Origin: Sporisorium sorghi
Taxonomy: Eukaryota; Basidiomycota; Ustilaginomycetes; Ustilaginales; Ustilaginaceae
DNA: 64,000 nt
Reading direction: 5' to 3'
Assembly (NCBI GenBank): GCA_023212695.1
Contig: JALCCG010000057.1
Span: 33,085 to 97,084 of the forward strand
The translations under genes and the position numbers were made by a program. Below are positions 8,970 through 17,259 of this stretch, piece by piece (position 1 is the stretch's first letter; each line of letters begins with the position of its first letter). The notes beneath the pieces were generated by a model that was not told the origin of the DNA, did no database searches, and worked only from the letters and a program-made list of their open reading frames with translations.

Positions 8970-9740
8970 ATGTTGCGTTTGGAAAATGTATCGCACAGCT
9001 TTAAGAACGGCAACGAAGTGTTAAAGGTGCTTCATAACATCCAGTTTGAAGTCCAGAAGGGAGAGATGATTGCTCTCCTCGGCAGCTCAGGGTCGGGCAA
9101 GTCGACGCTGCTCAACTTGATGGCTGGACTGATGAAGCCCACGGAGGGCCATATTTATATTGCCGATCAGGATATTGTCAAATACGGGGAGAACAAACTT
9201 GCCGTCTTCAGGCGCAAGCATATCGGATTTATATTTCAGGCCTACGAGCTTATTCCGACCCTGACGGTACGGGAAAACGTGGAGCTGCCGCTTGTTTTTC
9301 AGTCCGTTTCACCGTCCAAGCGCCGGAAGAAAGCGATGGAGCTTCTGGAGATGACGGGAATTGGCGATAAGGCAGCACTGTACCCTTCCCAATTGTCCGG
9401 CGGACAGCAGCAGCGCGTCAGTATTTCGCGCTCGCTGATCACGGAGCCTTCCGTCATTTTTGCGGACGAGCCGACAGGCAATCTGGACACCAAAACGGAA
9501 GAGGAAATCATCCGGATTATGATGGCGCTGAACGAGTCCATGAATACGACATTTGTCATCGTTACCCATGAGATGGAAGTTGCGGCCCAAATGAAAAAAA
9601 CGATCATGCTCCGTGACGGTTATTTAGTTCAGCCGGAGGAATACACGAGACCCGCAGCAGGAGGCTCTAAGGCGCCTAATGCCTCATCGCTTCCGTCCGG
9701 TGTCGAGGTTCATTCGGAGGGGGCAGGTGAAGTCAGCTGA
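8970..9740 (+). CDS. ABC transporter ATP-binding protein, MacB/LolD type
   Basis: This is the 256-residue ATPase subunit of an exporter. Walker A GSSGSGKST is at 38-46 (Lys44), the signature LSGGQ at 142-146, and Walker B VIFADEP ends at Asp166-Glu167, followed by TGNLD, which is typical of the MacB/LolD/FtsE group. The last 30 residues are a low-complexity tail. It starts 27 bases after the secreted protein gene behind a GGAAAGGAA ribosome binding site, and its stop codon region adjoins the permease gene. It would power the permease encoded next to it. Confidence 0.93.
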   Translation: MLRLENVSHSFKNGNEVLKVLHNIQFEVQKGEMIALLGSSGSGKSTLLNLMAGLMKPTEGHIYIADQDIVKYGENKLAVFRRKHIGFIFQAYELIPTLTVRENVELPLVFQSVSPSKRRKKAMELLEMTGIGDKAALYPSQLSGGQQQRVSISRSLITEPSVIFADEPTGNLDTKTEEEIIRIMMALNESMNTTFVIVTHEMEVAAQMKKTIMLRDGYLVQPEEYTRPAAGGSKAPNASSLPSGVEVHSEGAGEVS

Positions 9741-9754
9741 AAATTCTAGACAGC

Positions 9755-11083
9755 ATGCGGCTGGCATGGGGGCAGATCAAGCGCCGCAAAGTAGTGACAG
9801 CCCTGTGCATGACCGGTATTTCCATTGGATGTGCGGCAATCATTGTTGCGATCAGCATTGGCAACGCCGCCCAGGGTTATTTGGAGACCGAGATTATAGG
9901 CGGTATGAAGCTGGATGAGATTACGGTGACCCCGCAGGGCAGCAGTGGACCCGGAGAGGGGGGCGGCGCTGCCGGTGGGGAGCGTGGATTGCTTACGGAT
10001 GATAAGGTTCAGGTGATTCAGGGCTTTAATCATGTCAAATCCGTTATCGCGACCAAGCAGCTTGGATATTTCCGATCCATTTCGTCCGACAATCTGATTA
10101 GCGAAGGTGTTAATGTAGTGGCCGTGGACCTGTCCAAACTCAAAGAGCAGGGACACAGGTTCAAGGAGGGCGGTGCGCTTGAGCAGATAGGCGCCGTCGT
10201 CCTCAATTATGGAGCCACAACAGGATGGAAGGATGCAGAGACAAGCGAGAGATTGACCAATATGATGAATACCGATCCCAACAATCCGAAGCTGTGGGAA
10301 GAATTCCAGATGTATGAGGGCACCGTGACGGACATGAGCGGCAAAAGCATTCAGCTTGAGCAGATGGACAACGAAAAGAAGCTGCTGGGTCCGCAGATGT
10401 ACGTAGGGGGTGTGCTGGATGTGCCTACGGGGCGGGAAGCCCAGTTTGCCATCTACGACAGGCAGGCCTATGTTTCCTTTGATACGGCTGAATGGCTTGC
10501 AGACAGCCTGAATTTGCAAAATGGGACGGCTTCCAAGCAGCGGGTATACGACAGCGTAACGGTCAAAGTGGATGACCTGCAGAATATTAAACCACTTGAG
10601 GATTTGATATCAAAACTTGCGCTTAATGCAAGCGACAATCTGGCGATGCGCGATCAGATCGCTTCCCAATTGGACACATTCAAGGCGATTGCACTGGGCG
10701 TAGGCGTATTTATTCTATTGCTGGCCTCCATTTCGATCATTGTAGCCATGACAATGTCTACGCATCAGCGCCGCCGGCAAATCGGCATTATGAAGGTCTT
10801 GGGGGCGAATATGCCGCAAATCCGCAATATGTTTATCGTGGAGGCCAGTCTGCTCGGTTTGCTTGGCGGTTTGCTTGGCATCGTGTTCGCGTATTTGATC
10901 ATCAACGGGTTGAATTCATTCATTACAGCTTCTGCAGGGATGTCGGGGCTGCAGATTGCAGTTACGCTGGGCACGCTGCCCATCGGCATCGCATTCGCGG
11001 TGATGACCGGAATCCTCTCGGGGATTTATCCGGCGATAAGCGCAGCAAGAACAAATGCGCTCCTTGCCATTAAGCGGGATTAG
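9755..11083 (+). CDS. ABC transporter permease, MacB/FtsX type
   Basis: The 442-residue permease has the MacB layout: one N-terminal membrane helix (about 13-38), a long extracellular domain (about 40-300), and three C-terminal helices with the FtsX-type cytoplasmic segment RRRQIGIMKVLGA. A Gly-rich insert lies around 65-75. ATG 9755 has no ribosome binding site. Six codons upstream in the same frame is CTG 9737, which overlaps the ATPase stop as CTGA and follows AGGTGA by six bases; starting there would add MKILDS, a normal-looking N-terminus. The true start may therefore be the non-standard CTG. Confidence 0.9.
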   Translation: MRLAWGQIKRRKVVTALCMTGISIGCAAIIVAISIGNAAQGYLETEIIGGMKLDEITVTPQGSSGPGEGGGAAGGERGLLTDDKVQVIQGFNHVKSVIATKQLGYFRSISSDNLISEGVNVVAVDLSKLKEQGHRFKEGGALEQIGAVVLNYGATTGWKDAETSERLTNMMNTDPNNPKLWEEFQMYEGTVTDMSGKSIQLEQMDNEKKLLGPQMYVGGVLDVPTGREAQFAIYDRQAYVSFDTAEWLADSLNLQNGTASKQRVYDSVTVKVDDLQNIKPLEDLISKLALNASDNLAMRDQIASQLDTFKAIALGVGVFILLLASISIIVAMTMSTHQRRRQIGIMKVLGANMPQIRNMFIVEASLLGLLGGLLGIVFAYLIINGLNSFITASAGMSGLQIAVTLGTLPIGIAFAVMTGILSGIYPAISAARTNALLAIKRD

Positions 11084-11116
11084 GATTATGAGCATCGGAA
11101 AGGAAGCTAAATCGGT

Positions 11117-12205
11117 ATGATCAAAAAAATCATAAAATGGACAATTATCGTGGCTGTGCTGGGTGTGGTGGGTTATTGGGGATATGGACAGGTGAAACCG
11201 AAAGAGCCTGAAATTCCGATGATGGAAGAACCCCAGGTCATCTCGTTTCCCGTAACCGAGGAAACCATCACTTCGACCGTGCAGGTCAAGGGAACGTCCG
11301 AGTACGGACGGGAGACGAATGTGTACGCCCCTTTTGAAGCGAAGGTCGAGTCATGGAGCGTAGAGAATGGCCAGCAGATCAAGCAGGGCGATACACTCTT
11401 TAAATTGGAGCAAACAGCGATCCGCCAGCAGCTTCAGCAGAAAGAGGCCGAACTGCAGAAGAAGAAGCTGGAGCAGGAACTGAAGGAATTCACGCTGAAT
11501 CAGGACCTGGATAACGCGCCAGTCGGGGCAACCGAGGCCGAGCGTCTGAAAATGCTGGCAGACCAGGAAAATGCGCGGCTGAGCAGCCAGCTGGACGAAG
11601 TGAACAATGATATTGAACGACAGACGATGAATGATCTGAATGATAGACTGAAGAAGTCCACATATCAATCTCCGGCTACGGGGTTGTTTCTGTTCGACCC
11701 GACACAGCAGGTGCCGCAATCGGTCACGGCGAACCAGTATATCGGTAAAATCGTCGATCTGGATTCCCTCCGGTTCGTGGCATATGTAGGGGAGAACGAG
11801 GTGTTCAGCATTAAACCGGATATGGCGGTTGAGGTGAAGATGCCTTCCATCAAGGATTTGAAGCTGAAGGGGAAAGTGCTGGAGGTGGCCAAATTCGCTG
11901 AGGCAACCGCCCAGGAAAAACAAACGTCTCAGACACCGCAGTTCAAGGTGATTGTCTCGCTGCCTAAGAATGACCGCTTGATCGGCGGATTGACGCTTAA
12001 CGGAGACATTGTGACCAAGCGGAAGGACAAAGCCGTTGTCGTTCCCAAACTCGCCGTCATGACGGATGGGGGTAAATCATACGTCATGGTGGATAGGGGC
12101 GGCGGTCAAATTGAACGTCAGGATATTGAGACCGGTATGCAAACTCTCGACAAAATCGAAGTCCTGTCAGGACTGAAATCGGGCGATACCGTGGTTCTCC
12201 AGTAA
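11117..12205 (+). CDS. Membrane fusion (adaptor) protein, HlyD/MacA/YknX type
   Basis: This 362-residue protein is the adaptor of the exporter. It has one N-terminal membrane anchor (IKWTIIVAVLGVVGYWGYG), a lipoyl/barrel-sandwich half with APFEAKVESWSVENGQQIKQGDTLFKL, a coiled coil rich in Gln, Lys and Glu (about 95-165), the second barrel half (YQSPATGLFLF) and a beta-barrel plus C-terminal domain ending in SGLKSGDTVVL. In Gram-positive bacteria such proteins join MacB-like permeases (compare B. subtilis YknXYZ). It is the last gene of the operon and is followed by a terminator. Confidence 0.92.
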   Translation: MIKKIIKWTIIVAVLGVVGYWGYGQVKPKEPEIPMMEEPQVISFPVTEETITSTVQVKGTSEYGRETNVYAPFEAKVESWSVENGQQIKQGDTLFKLEQTAIRQQLQQKEAELQKKKLEQELKEFTLNQDLDNAPVGATEAERLKMLADQENARLSSQLDEVNNDIERQTMNDLNDRLKKSTYQSPATGLFLFDPTQQVPQSVTANQYIGKIVDLDSLRFVAYVGENEVFSIKPDMAVEVKMPSIKDLKLKGKVLEVAKFAEATAQEKQTSQTPQFKVIVSLPKNDRLIGGLTLNGDIVTKRKDKAVVVPKLAVMTDGGKSYVMVDRGGGQIERQDIETGMQTLDKIEVLSGLKSGDTVVLQ

Positions 12206-12222
12206 AAATAGAAATCGATTAC

Positions 12223-12265
12223 GCAGCGTTCTTAACGGCATATAGCCGGGAGGACGCTGCTTTTC
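12223..12265 (+). terminator. Rho-independent terminator after the export operon
   Basis: GCAGCGT (12223-12229) pairs with ACGCTGC (12254-12260), followed by TTTTCT. The rest of the gene-free stretch 12266-12640 is AT-rich; the only structure seen is the dyad at 12449-12474. Confidence 0.85.
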
Positions 12266-12448
12266 TATTCGTACCCTTCCCAATAAGATAAGCAGAGGAT
12301 TTAGTGGGTCGCTTTGTAAAATTAGTACAGATACAAAAAGCATGTATAGAAAGTATTGGAGTTGATTTTTACAGTGCGCTAACAGTTTTCAGCAGGAAAC
12401 AGCACATACATTCAACAAAAATATGGAAGTAAATCCATCAATAAAAAT

Positions 12449-12474
12449 GTAACCGCTTCAGATAAAGCGCTTAC
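12449..12474. repeat. Inverted repeat in gene-free region upstream of GNAT gene
   Basis: GTAACCGCTT (12449-12458) and AAGCGCTTAC (12465-12474) are inverted copies with one mismatch and a six-base spacer. The right half also resembles part of a catabolite-response element. No promoter could be placed with confidence around it. Confidence 0.4.
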
Positions 12475-12640
12475 AGAAGAAAACTCGTGAATTTACGAGA
12501 AAGATGTGGTTTAATGGACAAGGAAACAGGATTTTCGCGTTTTTTGTAGTAAACACAAATGTCAGGTTTGCGTTAACGGAATACTAGATCTTTGTAAACC
12601 GGGTAAACCGCATCATGCTAACGAAAAGGGAGATTTTGAA

Positions 12641-13063
12641 ATGCATGTTCGTTCCTTTCAGTTGAGTGACTGTACCCCCGTAACCGAGCTACTACAGATT
12701 GCTTTATCGGAAGACTGCTACGAAAACACGATGGAGCCCTTCTCCAGACAGCTCGCTTGGGACTCTGATCTGATTATGGTGGCTGAAGAAAACGGTGAAA
12801 TCGTTGGTGCCCTAATTGGTACGATCGAACGCAATCATGGTTGTTATTACCGCATTGCCATTCATCCTGACTATCGCAGAAAAGGAATTGGCAAGGCTCT
12901 GATATCGGCGATGGAACAGCGTTTTCAATCACGTAAGGTCAGTCGGATTATGGTAGCCGGAGACGAGCACAACGCCGCAGCCATGCCATTTTATGAAGCC
13001 ATGGGATACGGTGCCAGCCAAATCCTGCGGTCGTTCCAGAAGCTCAGTATCCTAGGTCAATAG
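12641..13063 (+). CDS. GNAT-family N-acetyltransferase
   Basis: The 140-residue protein has the compact GNAT fold. The acetyl-CoA pyrophosphate-binding motif A is at IHPDYRRKGIGKALISAME (about 85-103), preceded by the motif D strand and followed by AAMPFYEAMGYGAS, the typical motif B end. An AAGGGAG ribosome binding site precedes ATG 12641. The substrate cannot be predicted; the family covers small molecules, peptides and ribosomal protein N-termini. It stands alone, with a terminator-like hairpin downstream. Confidence 0.88.
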   Translation: MHVRSFQLSDCTPVTELLQIALSEDCYENTMEPFSRQLAWDSDLIMVAEENGEIVGALIGTIERNHGCYYRIAIHPDYRRKGIGKALISAMEQRFQSRKVSRIMVAGDEHNAAAMPFYEAMGYGASQILRSFQKLSILGQ

Positions 13064-13148
13064 TTGAACGACTAGCGGTACATACGAGCCACGTAAAACG
13101 GCGGCTTTAAGCTTCGACAGAGATAAGAAACGACATTTTTTCTATATG

Positions 13149-13195
13149 AAGCATATCTACCGGCCGTTGCAAATGGTTGGGAGATATGCTTTTCT
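13149..13195 (+). terminator. Rho-independent terminator after GNAT gene
   Basis: AAGCATATCT (13149-13158) pairs with AGATATGCTT (13182-13191), followed by TTCT. Confidence 0.75.
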
Positions 13196-13265
13196 ATTAA
13201 TGTACCTTTTTTGAGGGTGCCGCCGTCGGAGCTTGTAGGCGAAATCGAAGTAAGGTAGGTGCAGT

Positions 13266-13868
13266 ATGGGACAAGTGATTCCTCCGGATTCAACTGAGAA
13301 TGGCGAGAACAACGGACCACAGAATCAACCCAGCAAGAAGAACGGGTGGGCAGCCGAGCTTTGGGACTGGGTAAAGACGATTACGATTGCATTTGTTATT
13401 ATGGTGCTTCTAAATATGTTTGTGTTCAACCTGTCCATGGTTAAAGGTGAATCAATGCAGCCGACACTGGTAGCATCGGAGCGGCTATTTATTAATAAAG
13501 TAGTGTATCGCTTTGCAGAACCGAGTCATGGTGATGTCATCGTGCTTAAGGATCCAAGCGATGGTCCAGACAAGAAGGAGTTTTTGGTGAAGCGTATTGT
13601 CGGCGTTCCAGGGGATACCATTGAAGTAAAGGATCAGACGCTGTATGTTAACGGTGTGGCCAAGGAGGAAGGATACACCGATGTTGCGATCGAAGATCCA
13701 GGCTTTGAGCCTGTTACCCTCGAGGAGGGACGGTATTTTGTTATGGGAGATAACCGTCATCTCGGAAAGAGCAAGGACAGCCGCATGTTTGGCAGTGTGA
13801 AGGAAAGCGACATTGTAGGCAGGGCGGAATTCATATTCTGGCCGCTGTCCGAGATCAAAAAGCTGTAG
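13266..13868 (+). CDS. lepB: Type I signal peptidase
   Basis: This membrane-bound protease removes signal peptides from exported proteins. The 200-residue protein has a polar cytosolic N-terminus, one membrane anchor (about 38-55), catalytic Ser63 (KGESMQPTL) and catalytic Lys109 (LVKRIVGVPGD), and the family box GDNRHLGKSKDSRMFG. It has the size of Gram-positive Sip enzymes, with a somewhat longer N-terminal tail. A purine-rich AAGGTAGGT precedes ATG 13266. The next gene begins 41 bases later, so the two may be cotranscribed. Confidence 0.95.
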   Translation: MGQVIPPDSTENGENNGPQNQPSKKNGWAAELWDWVKTITIAFVIMVLLNMFVFNLSMVKGESMQPTLVASERLFINKVVYRFAEPSHGDVIVLKDPSDGPDKKEFLVKRIVGVPGDTIEVKDQTLYVNGVAKEEGYTDVAIEDPGFEPVTLEEGRYFVMGDNRHLGKSKDSRMFGSVKESDIVGRAEFIFWPLSEIKKL

Positions 13869-13909
13869 CTGCCAATTGGACATCATCCCAGGAAAGGAGG
13901 CGCTGGAGA

Positions 13910-15763
13910 ATGACCTACACACTCGGCTCGCACGCTCCTCCGCCTTCGGTTTGGGAGGAGCTCAAACAGGAACTGAAATCCGTTGCCCCAGAGCTTGGTA
14001 TTGATGATATCGGCTTTGCTTCGGCGGAACCGTTTCAGTCCTTGAAGGGAATCCTGCAGAATCATCGGGACAAAGGTTATGAATCCGGGTTTGAAGAGCC
14101 GGATCTGGATAAGAGGGTTACTCCGGCTCTCCCGGGAAGCGAGCCCATGTCCTTAATCGCGATTGCGATAACGTACCATTCCAAAATGGACAACCCGCCA
14201 AAATCGGAGCCTGGAAAGTACAGGGGAATTATGGCGCGTTCTGCTTGGGGCAGAGATTACCATCAGGTGCTTCGGGAGGCCATGAGCCGTCTGGAGGCTT
14301 TTATAAGAGAACGGGTACCGGATGCAAGACTTGAAAGCATGGTCGATACGGGAGCGCTTGTCGACCGGGCGGTTTCCCAGCGTGCAGGCATTGGCTTTAG
14401 TGCCAAGAACTGTGCCATCATATCTCCGAAGTTAGGCTCCTGGATATTCCTTGGCGAGATGATCACCAATATCCCGTTTCCGCCGGATACGCCGGTTACC
14501 GAGGACTGCGGGGAATGCACCAAGTGCATCGATGCTTGCCCTACCGGCGCGCTTGTGGGCCCGGGGCAGCTTAACGCCCAGCGCTGTATTTCTTTTTTGA
14601 CCCAAACCAAAGGGTTTCTGGACGAAGAAGTCATGCGCAAGATTGGCAACCGGCTGTACGGCTGTGATACCTGTCAGATTGTTTGTCCGAAGAATCGGGG
14701 CAAGAACTGGACTCATCAAGAGGCCTTCAAACCCGATCCTGAAAAAGCCAAGCCGCTGCTCCTGCCGATCCTTGATTTAAGCAACCGTGAATTCAAGGAA
14801 ACGTTCGGAGATACATCTGCCGCTTGGCGTGGCCGAAAGCCGATACAGCGCAACGCTGTCATCGCGCTTGGCAACTTTAAAGATATTTCAGCTGTACCGA
14901 AGCTGAGCGAAGTACTGCTGAAAGACCCGCGCCCGGAGCTGCGGGGAACCGCTGCATGGGCTCTGGGCCGTATTGGAGGCGAAGAAGCGTTGAACAACTT
15001 AGAGAAAAGCATGAAATCAGAAGGGGATTCCCAAGTACGAGAGATGCTGCAGCAAGCCTTGAATAAATTGAAGCCTGAATCGAATGAGAAAGAGGCCCCA
15101 ACTGAGGCGCAAGCCGGGGTAGAAGCTTTATCCAGTGGCAACGCGTTGCCGGCTTCCCCGGATAAGGGAGATAAGCCGGAACAGGAGAGCCCCGCCATTC
15201 ATGGAGTAGAGCCTATGGCCATTCCGGAAGGCGGACCCGAAGTTTTGTATTATGACGAAATTCAATCGCCGATCGGACCTTTAACGGTTTGTTCAACGGA
15301 GAAGGGACTTTGTCTGATTGAGTTCGGCAGCTTCTATGTAAAGGAAGCAGTCATCCAGCAGTGGTCTCGGACCTGGGCCGGCAACGGCGGTTACCAGCGG
15401 GACGAGGCGAGGTTAGCTCCTGCGACAGCGCAGCTGGAACGGTATTTTTCAGGTGAGCTGAAGGAGTTCGAGATCCCACTGGATATGCGGGGAACCTCAT
15501 TCCAATTGCAAGTATGGGAAGCTTTGAAATCCATTCCTTACGGAACGATTTGTTCTTATAAGGATATAGCCGAATCCATCGGTCGTCCCAAAGCTGTGCG
15601 TGCCGTAGGCGGTGCAAACAACAAAAATCCTGTGCCGATTATCGTGCCATGCCACCGGGTGATTGGAACCGACGGAGCGCTGATTGGATATGCCGGCGGC
15701 CCGGAAATTAAACGTACCTTGTTAACGCTGGAAGGGGCTATGCCTGACCGGAAAGGGTCGTAA
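13910..15763 (+). CDS. queG: Epoxyqueuosine reductase fused to methylated-DNA-protein cysteine methyltransferase (QueG-Ogt)
   Basis: One uninterrupted 617-residue frame joins two enzymes. Residues 1 to about 310 are QueG, which reduces epoxyqueuosine to queuosine in tRNA; its two iron-sulphur clusters are ligated by C200-X2-C203-X2-C206-X3-C210-P and by C226, C252-X2-C255-X3-C259-P. HEAT-like repeats (about 315-390) follow, as in B. subtilis QueG. After a Pro/Glu/Ser-rich linker (about 395-444), residues 445-617 form an Ogt-type O6-alkylguanine repair protein with IVPCHRVIG and acceptor Cys581. An AAAGGAGG ribosome binding site (13893-13900) precedes ATG 13910. QueG and Ogt are normally separate proteins. 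Confidence 0.93.
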   Translation: MTYTLGSHAPPPSVWEELKQELKSVAPELGIDDIGFASAEPFQSLKGILQNHRDKGYESGFEEPDLDKRVTPALPGSEPMSLIAIAITYHSKMDNPPKSEPGKYRGIMARSAWGRDYHQVLREAMSRLEAFIRERVPDARLESMVDTGALVDRAVSQRAGIGFSAKNCAIISPKLGSWIFLGEMITNIPFPPDTPVTEDCGECTKCIDACPTGALVGPGQLNAQRCISFLTQTKGFLDEEVMRKIGNRLYGCDTCQIVCPKNRGKNWTHQEAFKPDPEKAKPLLLPILDLSNREFKETFGDTSAAWRGRKPIQRNAVIALGNFKDISAVPKLSEVLLKDPRPELRGTAAWALGRIGGEEALNNLEKSMKSEGDSQVREMLQQALNKLKPESNEKEAPTEAQAGVEALSSGNALPASPDKGDKPEQESPAIHGVEPMAIPEGGPEVLYYDEIQSPIGPLTVCSTEKGLCLIEFGSFYVKEAVIQQWSRTWAGNGGYQRDEARLAPATAQLERYFSGELKEFEIPLDMRGTSFQLQVWEALKSIPYGTICSYKDIAESIGRPKAVRAVGGANNKNPVPIIVPCHRVIGTDGALIGYAGGPEIKRTLLTLEGAMPDRKGS

Positions 15764-15819
15764 GGGATCTAAGGTGCCATCATGGGACTGCCTGGCTGCT
15801 ATGTATCCGTTATTTTCAT

Positions 15820-15848
15820 TTGCTGTGTCGAAAAGGACATGCTATGAT
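15820..15848 (+). promoter_or_regulatory. Candidate sigma-A promoter of yneF-like gene
   Basis: TTGCTG (15820-15825), a 17-base spacer and TATGAT (15843-15848), about 60 bases before the start codon. Confidence 0.5.
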
Positions 15849-15906
15849 AGGTTCGTATATGCGCCATTAAATGGTAAATATTAGTATAGTAGAAGGTGGT
15901 CAAGTG

Positions 15907-16143
15907 ATGAACTATGTCATTCCGATTATTACATTGATCGTGGGTCTGGTTGGCGGATTTTTCATCGGTGTATTCTATCTCCGCAAGCAGCTGGAGAAGA
16001 TGCAGAATGATCCGCAAATGCTGCAGAAGATGGCCAAACAAATGGGGTACAACATGAACGGCAAGCAAATGCAGCGTGCGCAGCAAATGATGAAAAATCA
16101 GCCAATGCCTGGTAAAGGTCAAGGTCGTAAACGCAAATCATAA
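15907..16143 (+). CDS. YneF family (UPF0154) small membrane protein
   Basis: This 78-residue protein has one N-terminal membrane helix (MNYVIPIITLIVGLVGGFFIG) followed by a positively charged cytoplasmic tail with the family's FYLRKQLEKMQNDPQML segment and a Met/Gln/Lys-rich end. Its function is not established. ATG 15907 is chosen because AGAAGGTGG lies directly upstream; an earlier ATG at 15871 would add residues not typical of the family. The family is common in Bacillales. Confidence 0.85.
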   Translation: MNYVIPIITLIVGLVGGFFIGVFYLRKQLEKMQNDPQMLQKMAKQMGYNMNGKQMQRAQQMMKNQPMPGKGQGRKRKS

Positions 16144-16264
16144 TGCCAGAAGGCCCGCTCGCGTCTACATTTAGGACGGAGGGGCATTTCTATTTAAAAA
16201 GGCCGCTAACAGCGGCTATAAGTTAACCGTTTGCTTTTTTTTGGGACGGAAAGGGGGATGTACT

Positions 16265-16858
16265 GTGGCGGGCGTAAAAGATTATGTAAATAACAAAGTA
16301 GGCGAAAACCGAGAGCAGATCGAGTACCATGTAGAGCAGATTTTGAAGCTGATCGGTGAAGATACCGAGCGTGAGGGACTGCTTGAGACACCGGCCCGCG
16401 TGACACGGATGTACGAGGAGATTTTTGCGGGATACGAAGTCGATCCTAAGGATGTCCTCGGCGTTACATTTGACGAAAATCACGAGGAACTGGTTATTGT
16501 AAAGGATATCGTCTATTACAGTCAGTGTGAGCACCATATGGCGCCGTTCTTCGGTAAAGTTCATATCGGTTATGTCCCAAGCGGCAAAATCGCTGGCCTT
16601 AGCAAGCTGGCACGCCTGGTAGAGGCGGTTACCCGCCGGCTTCAGGTACAGGAGCGCATCACCTCGCAAATCGCGGATATTATGGTCGAGGCGCTGGAGC
16701 CAAACGGTGTCATGGTCGTTGTGGAAGGCGAGCATCTGTGCATGTGCGCGCGCGGCGTGAAGAAGCCAGGCAGCAAGACTGTAACGTCAGCTGTCCGCGG
16801 AAGCTTCCGGAGCGATTCCGCGCAGCGTTCGGAATTCTTGTCTTTGATCAAAGACTAA
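16265..16858 (+). CDS. folE: GTP cyclohydrolase I
   Basis: FolE converts GTP to 7,8-dihydroneopterin triphosphate, the entry step to folate. The 197-residue protein carries the zinc ligands in [10 protein letters not shown] (Cys and His) and EHLCMCARG (Cys), plus the GxSK-type loop [11 protein letters not shown] and the QVQERIT active-site segment. Start GTG 16265 follows GGAAAGGGGG; an ATG at 16241 in frame precedes that ribosome binding site and is less likely. It stands alone and ends at a strong bidirectional terminator shared with the converging toxin cassette. Confidence 0.95.
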   Translation: MAGVKDYVNNKVGENREQIEYHVEQILKLIGEDTEREGLLETPARVTRMYEEIFAGYEVDPKDVLGVTFDENHEELVIVKDIVYYSQCEHHMAPFFGKVHIGYVPSGKIAGLSKLARLVEAVTRRLQVQERITSQIADIMVEALEPNGVMVVVEGEHLCMCARGVKKPGSKTVTSAVRGSFRSDSAQRSEFLSLIKD

Positions 16859-16868
16859 AGGATAATAG

Positions 16869-16903
16869 AAAAAGGCTTCGCCCACGGAGGCGAAGCCTTT
16901 TTT
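16869..16903. terminator. Bidirectional terminator between folE and the type VII cassette
   Basis: A 14-base stem, AAAAAGGCTTCGCC (16869-16882) with GGCGAAGCCTTTTT (16889-16902), and T runs on both strands. Confidence 0.92.
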
Positions 16904-16954
16904 TGCTGTATGATGAATGGATATTTTAAAATACTTCAAGATGAGCATGAGGAC

Positions 16955-17227
16955 CTATGATGCGCCATCTACCTGTTTCATATATTGTACATACTGGGTG
17001 AGGTTGCTTTTGTGTTCCTCGATATCCTTGATCCGGCGGGACATTTCCAGGAAAAAGGCCTCGATCTGCTCCCGTAAAACATGGGCTGACTGGCCTTTCC
17101 AATCCTGCAGACGGGCGTACATGACCTTCGCTTCCTGTTCGTCAGCCTGGATGGCGGCCAGCAGTCCCGACAGCTCACGTTCTGCTTGAAGCAAATCTTC
17201 AAGTTCCAGCAAAATTTCTCGACTCAT
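16955..17227 (-). CDS. WXG100-like small helical protein, predicted partner of the adjacent lipase
   Basis: The 90-residue protein is predicted to be all helical, with a Trp43-Lys-Gly45 (WXG) turn in the middle of two long amphipathic helices rich in Glu, Gln and Leu. This is the size and layout of WXG100/Esx-like proteins that travel through or accompany substrates of type VII secretion. A GGGAGGG ribosome binding site precedes its ATG. It begins 32 bases after the end of the lipase gene on the same strand. In S. aureus, the reverse-architecture lipase TslA binds small helical partner proteins, so a targeting-partner role is inferred. A classical C-terminal YxxxD/E secretion motif is not evident. 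Confidence 0.65.
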   Translation of the reverse strand: MSREILLELEDLLQAERELSGLLAAIQADEQEAKVMYARLQDWKGQSAHVLREQIEAFFLEMSRRIKDIEEHKSNLTQYVQYMKQVDGAS

Positions 17228-17259
17228 ATCTTTCCCTCCCGGTCACTTCTTATAGATGT

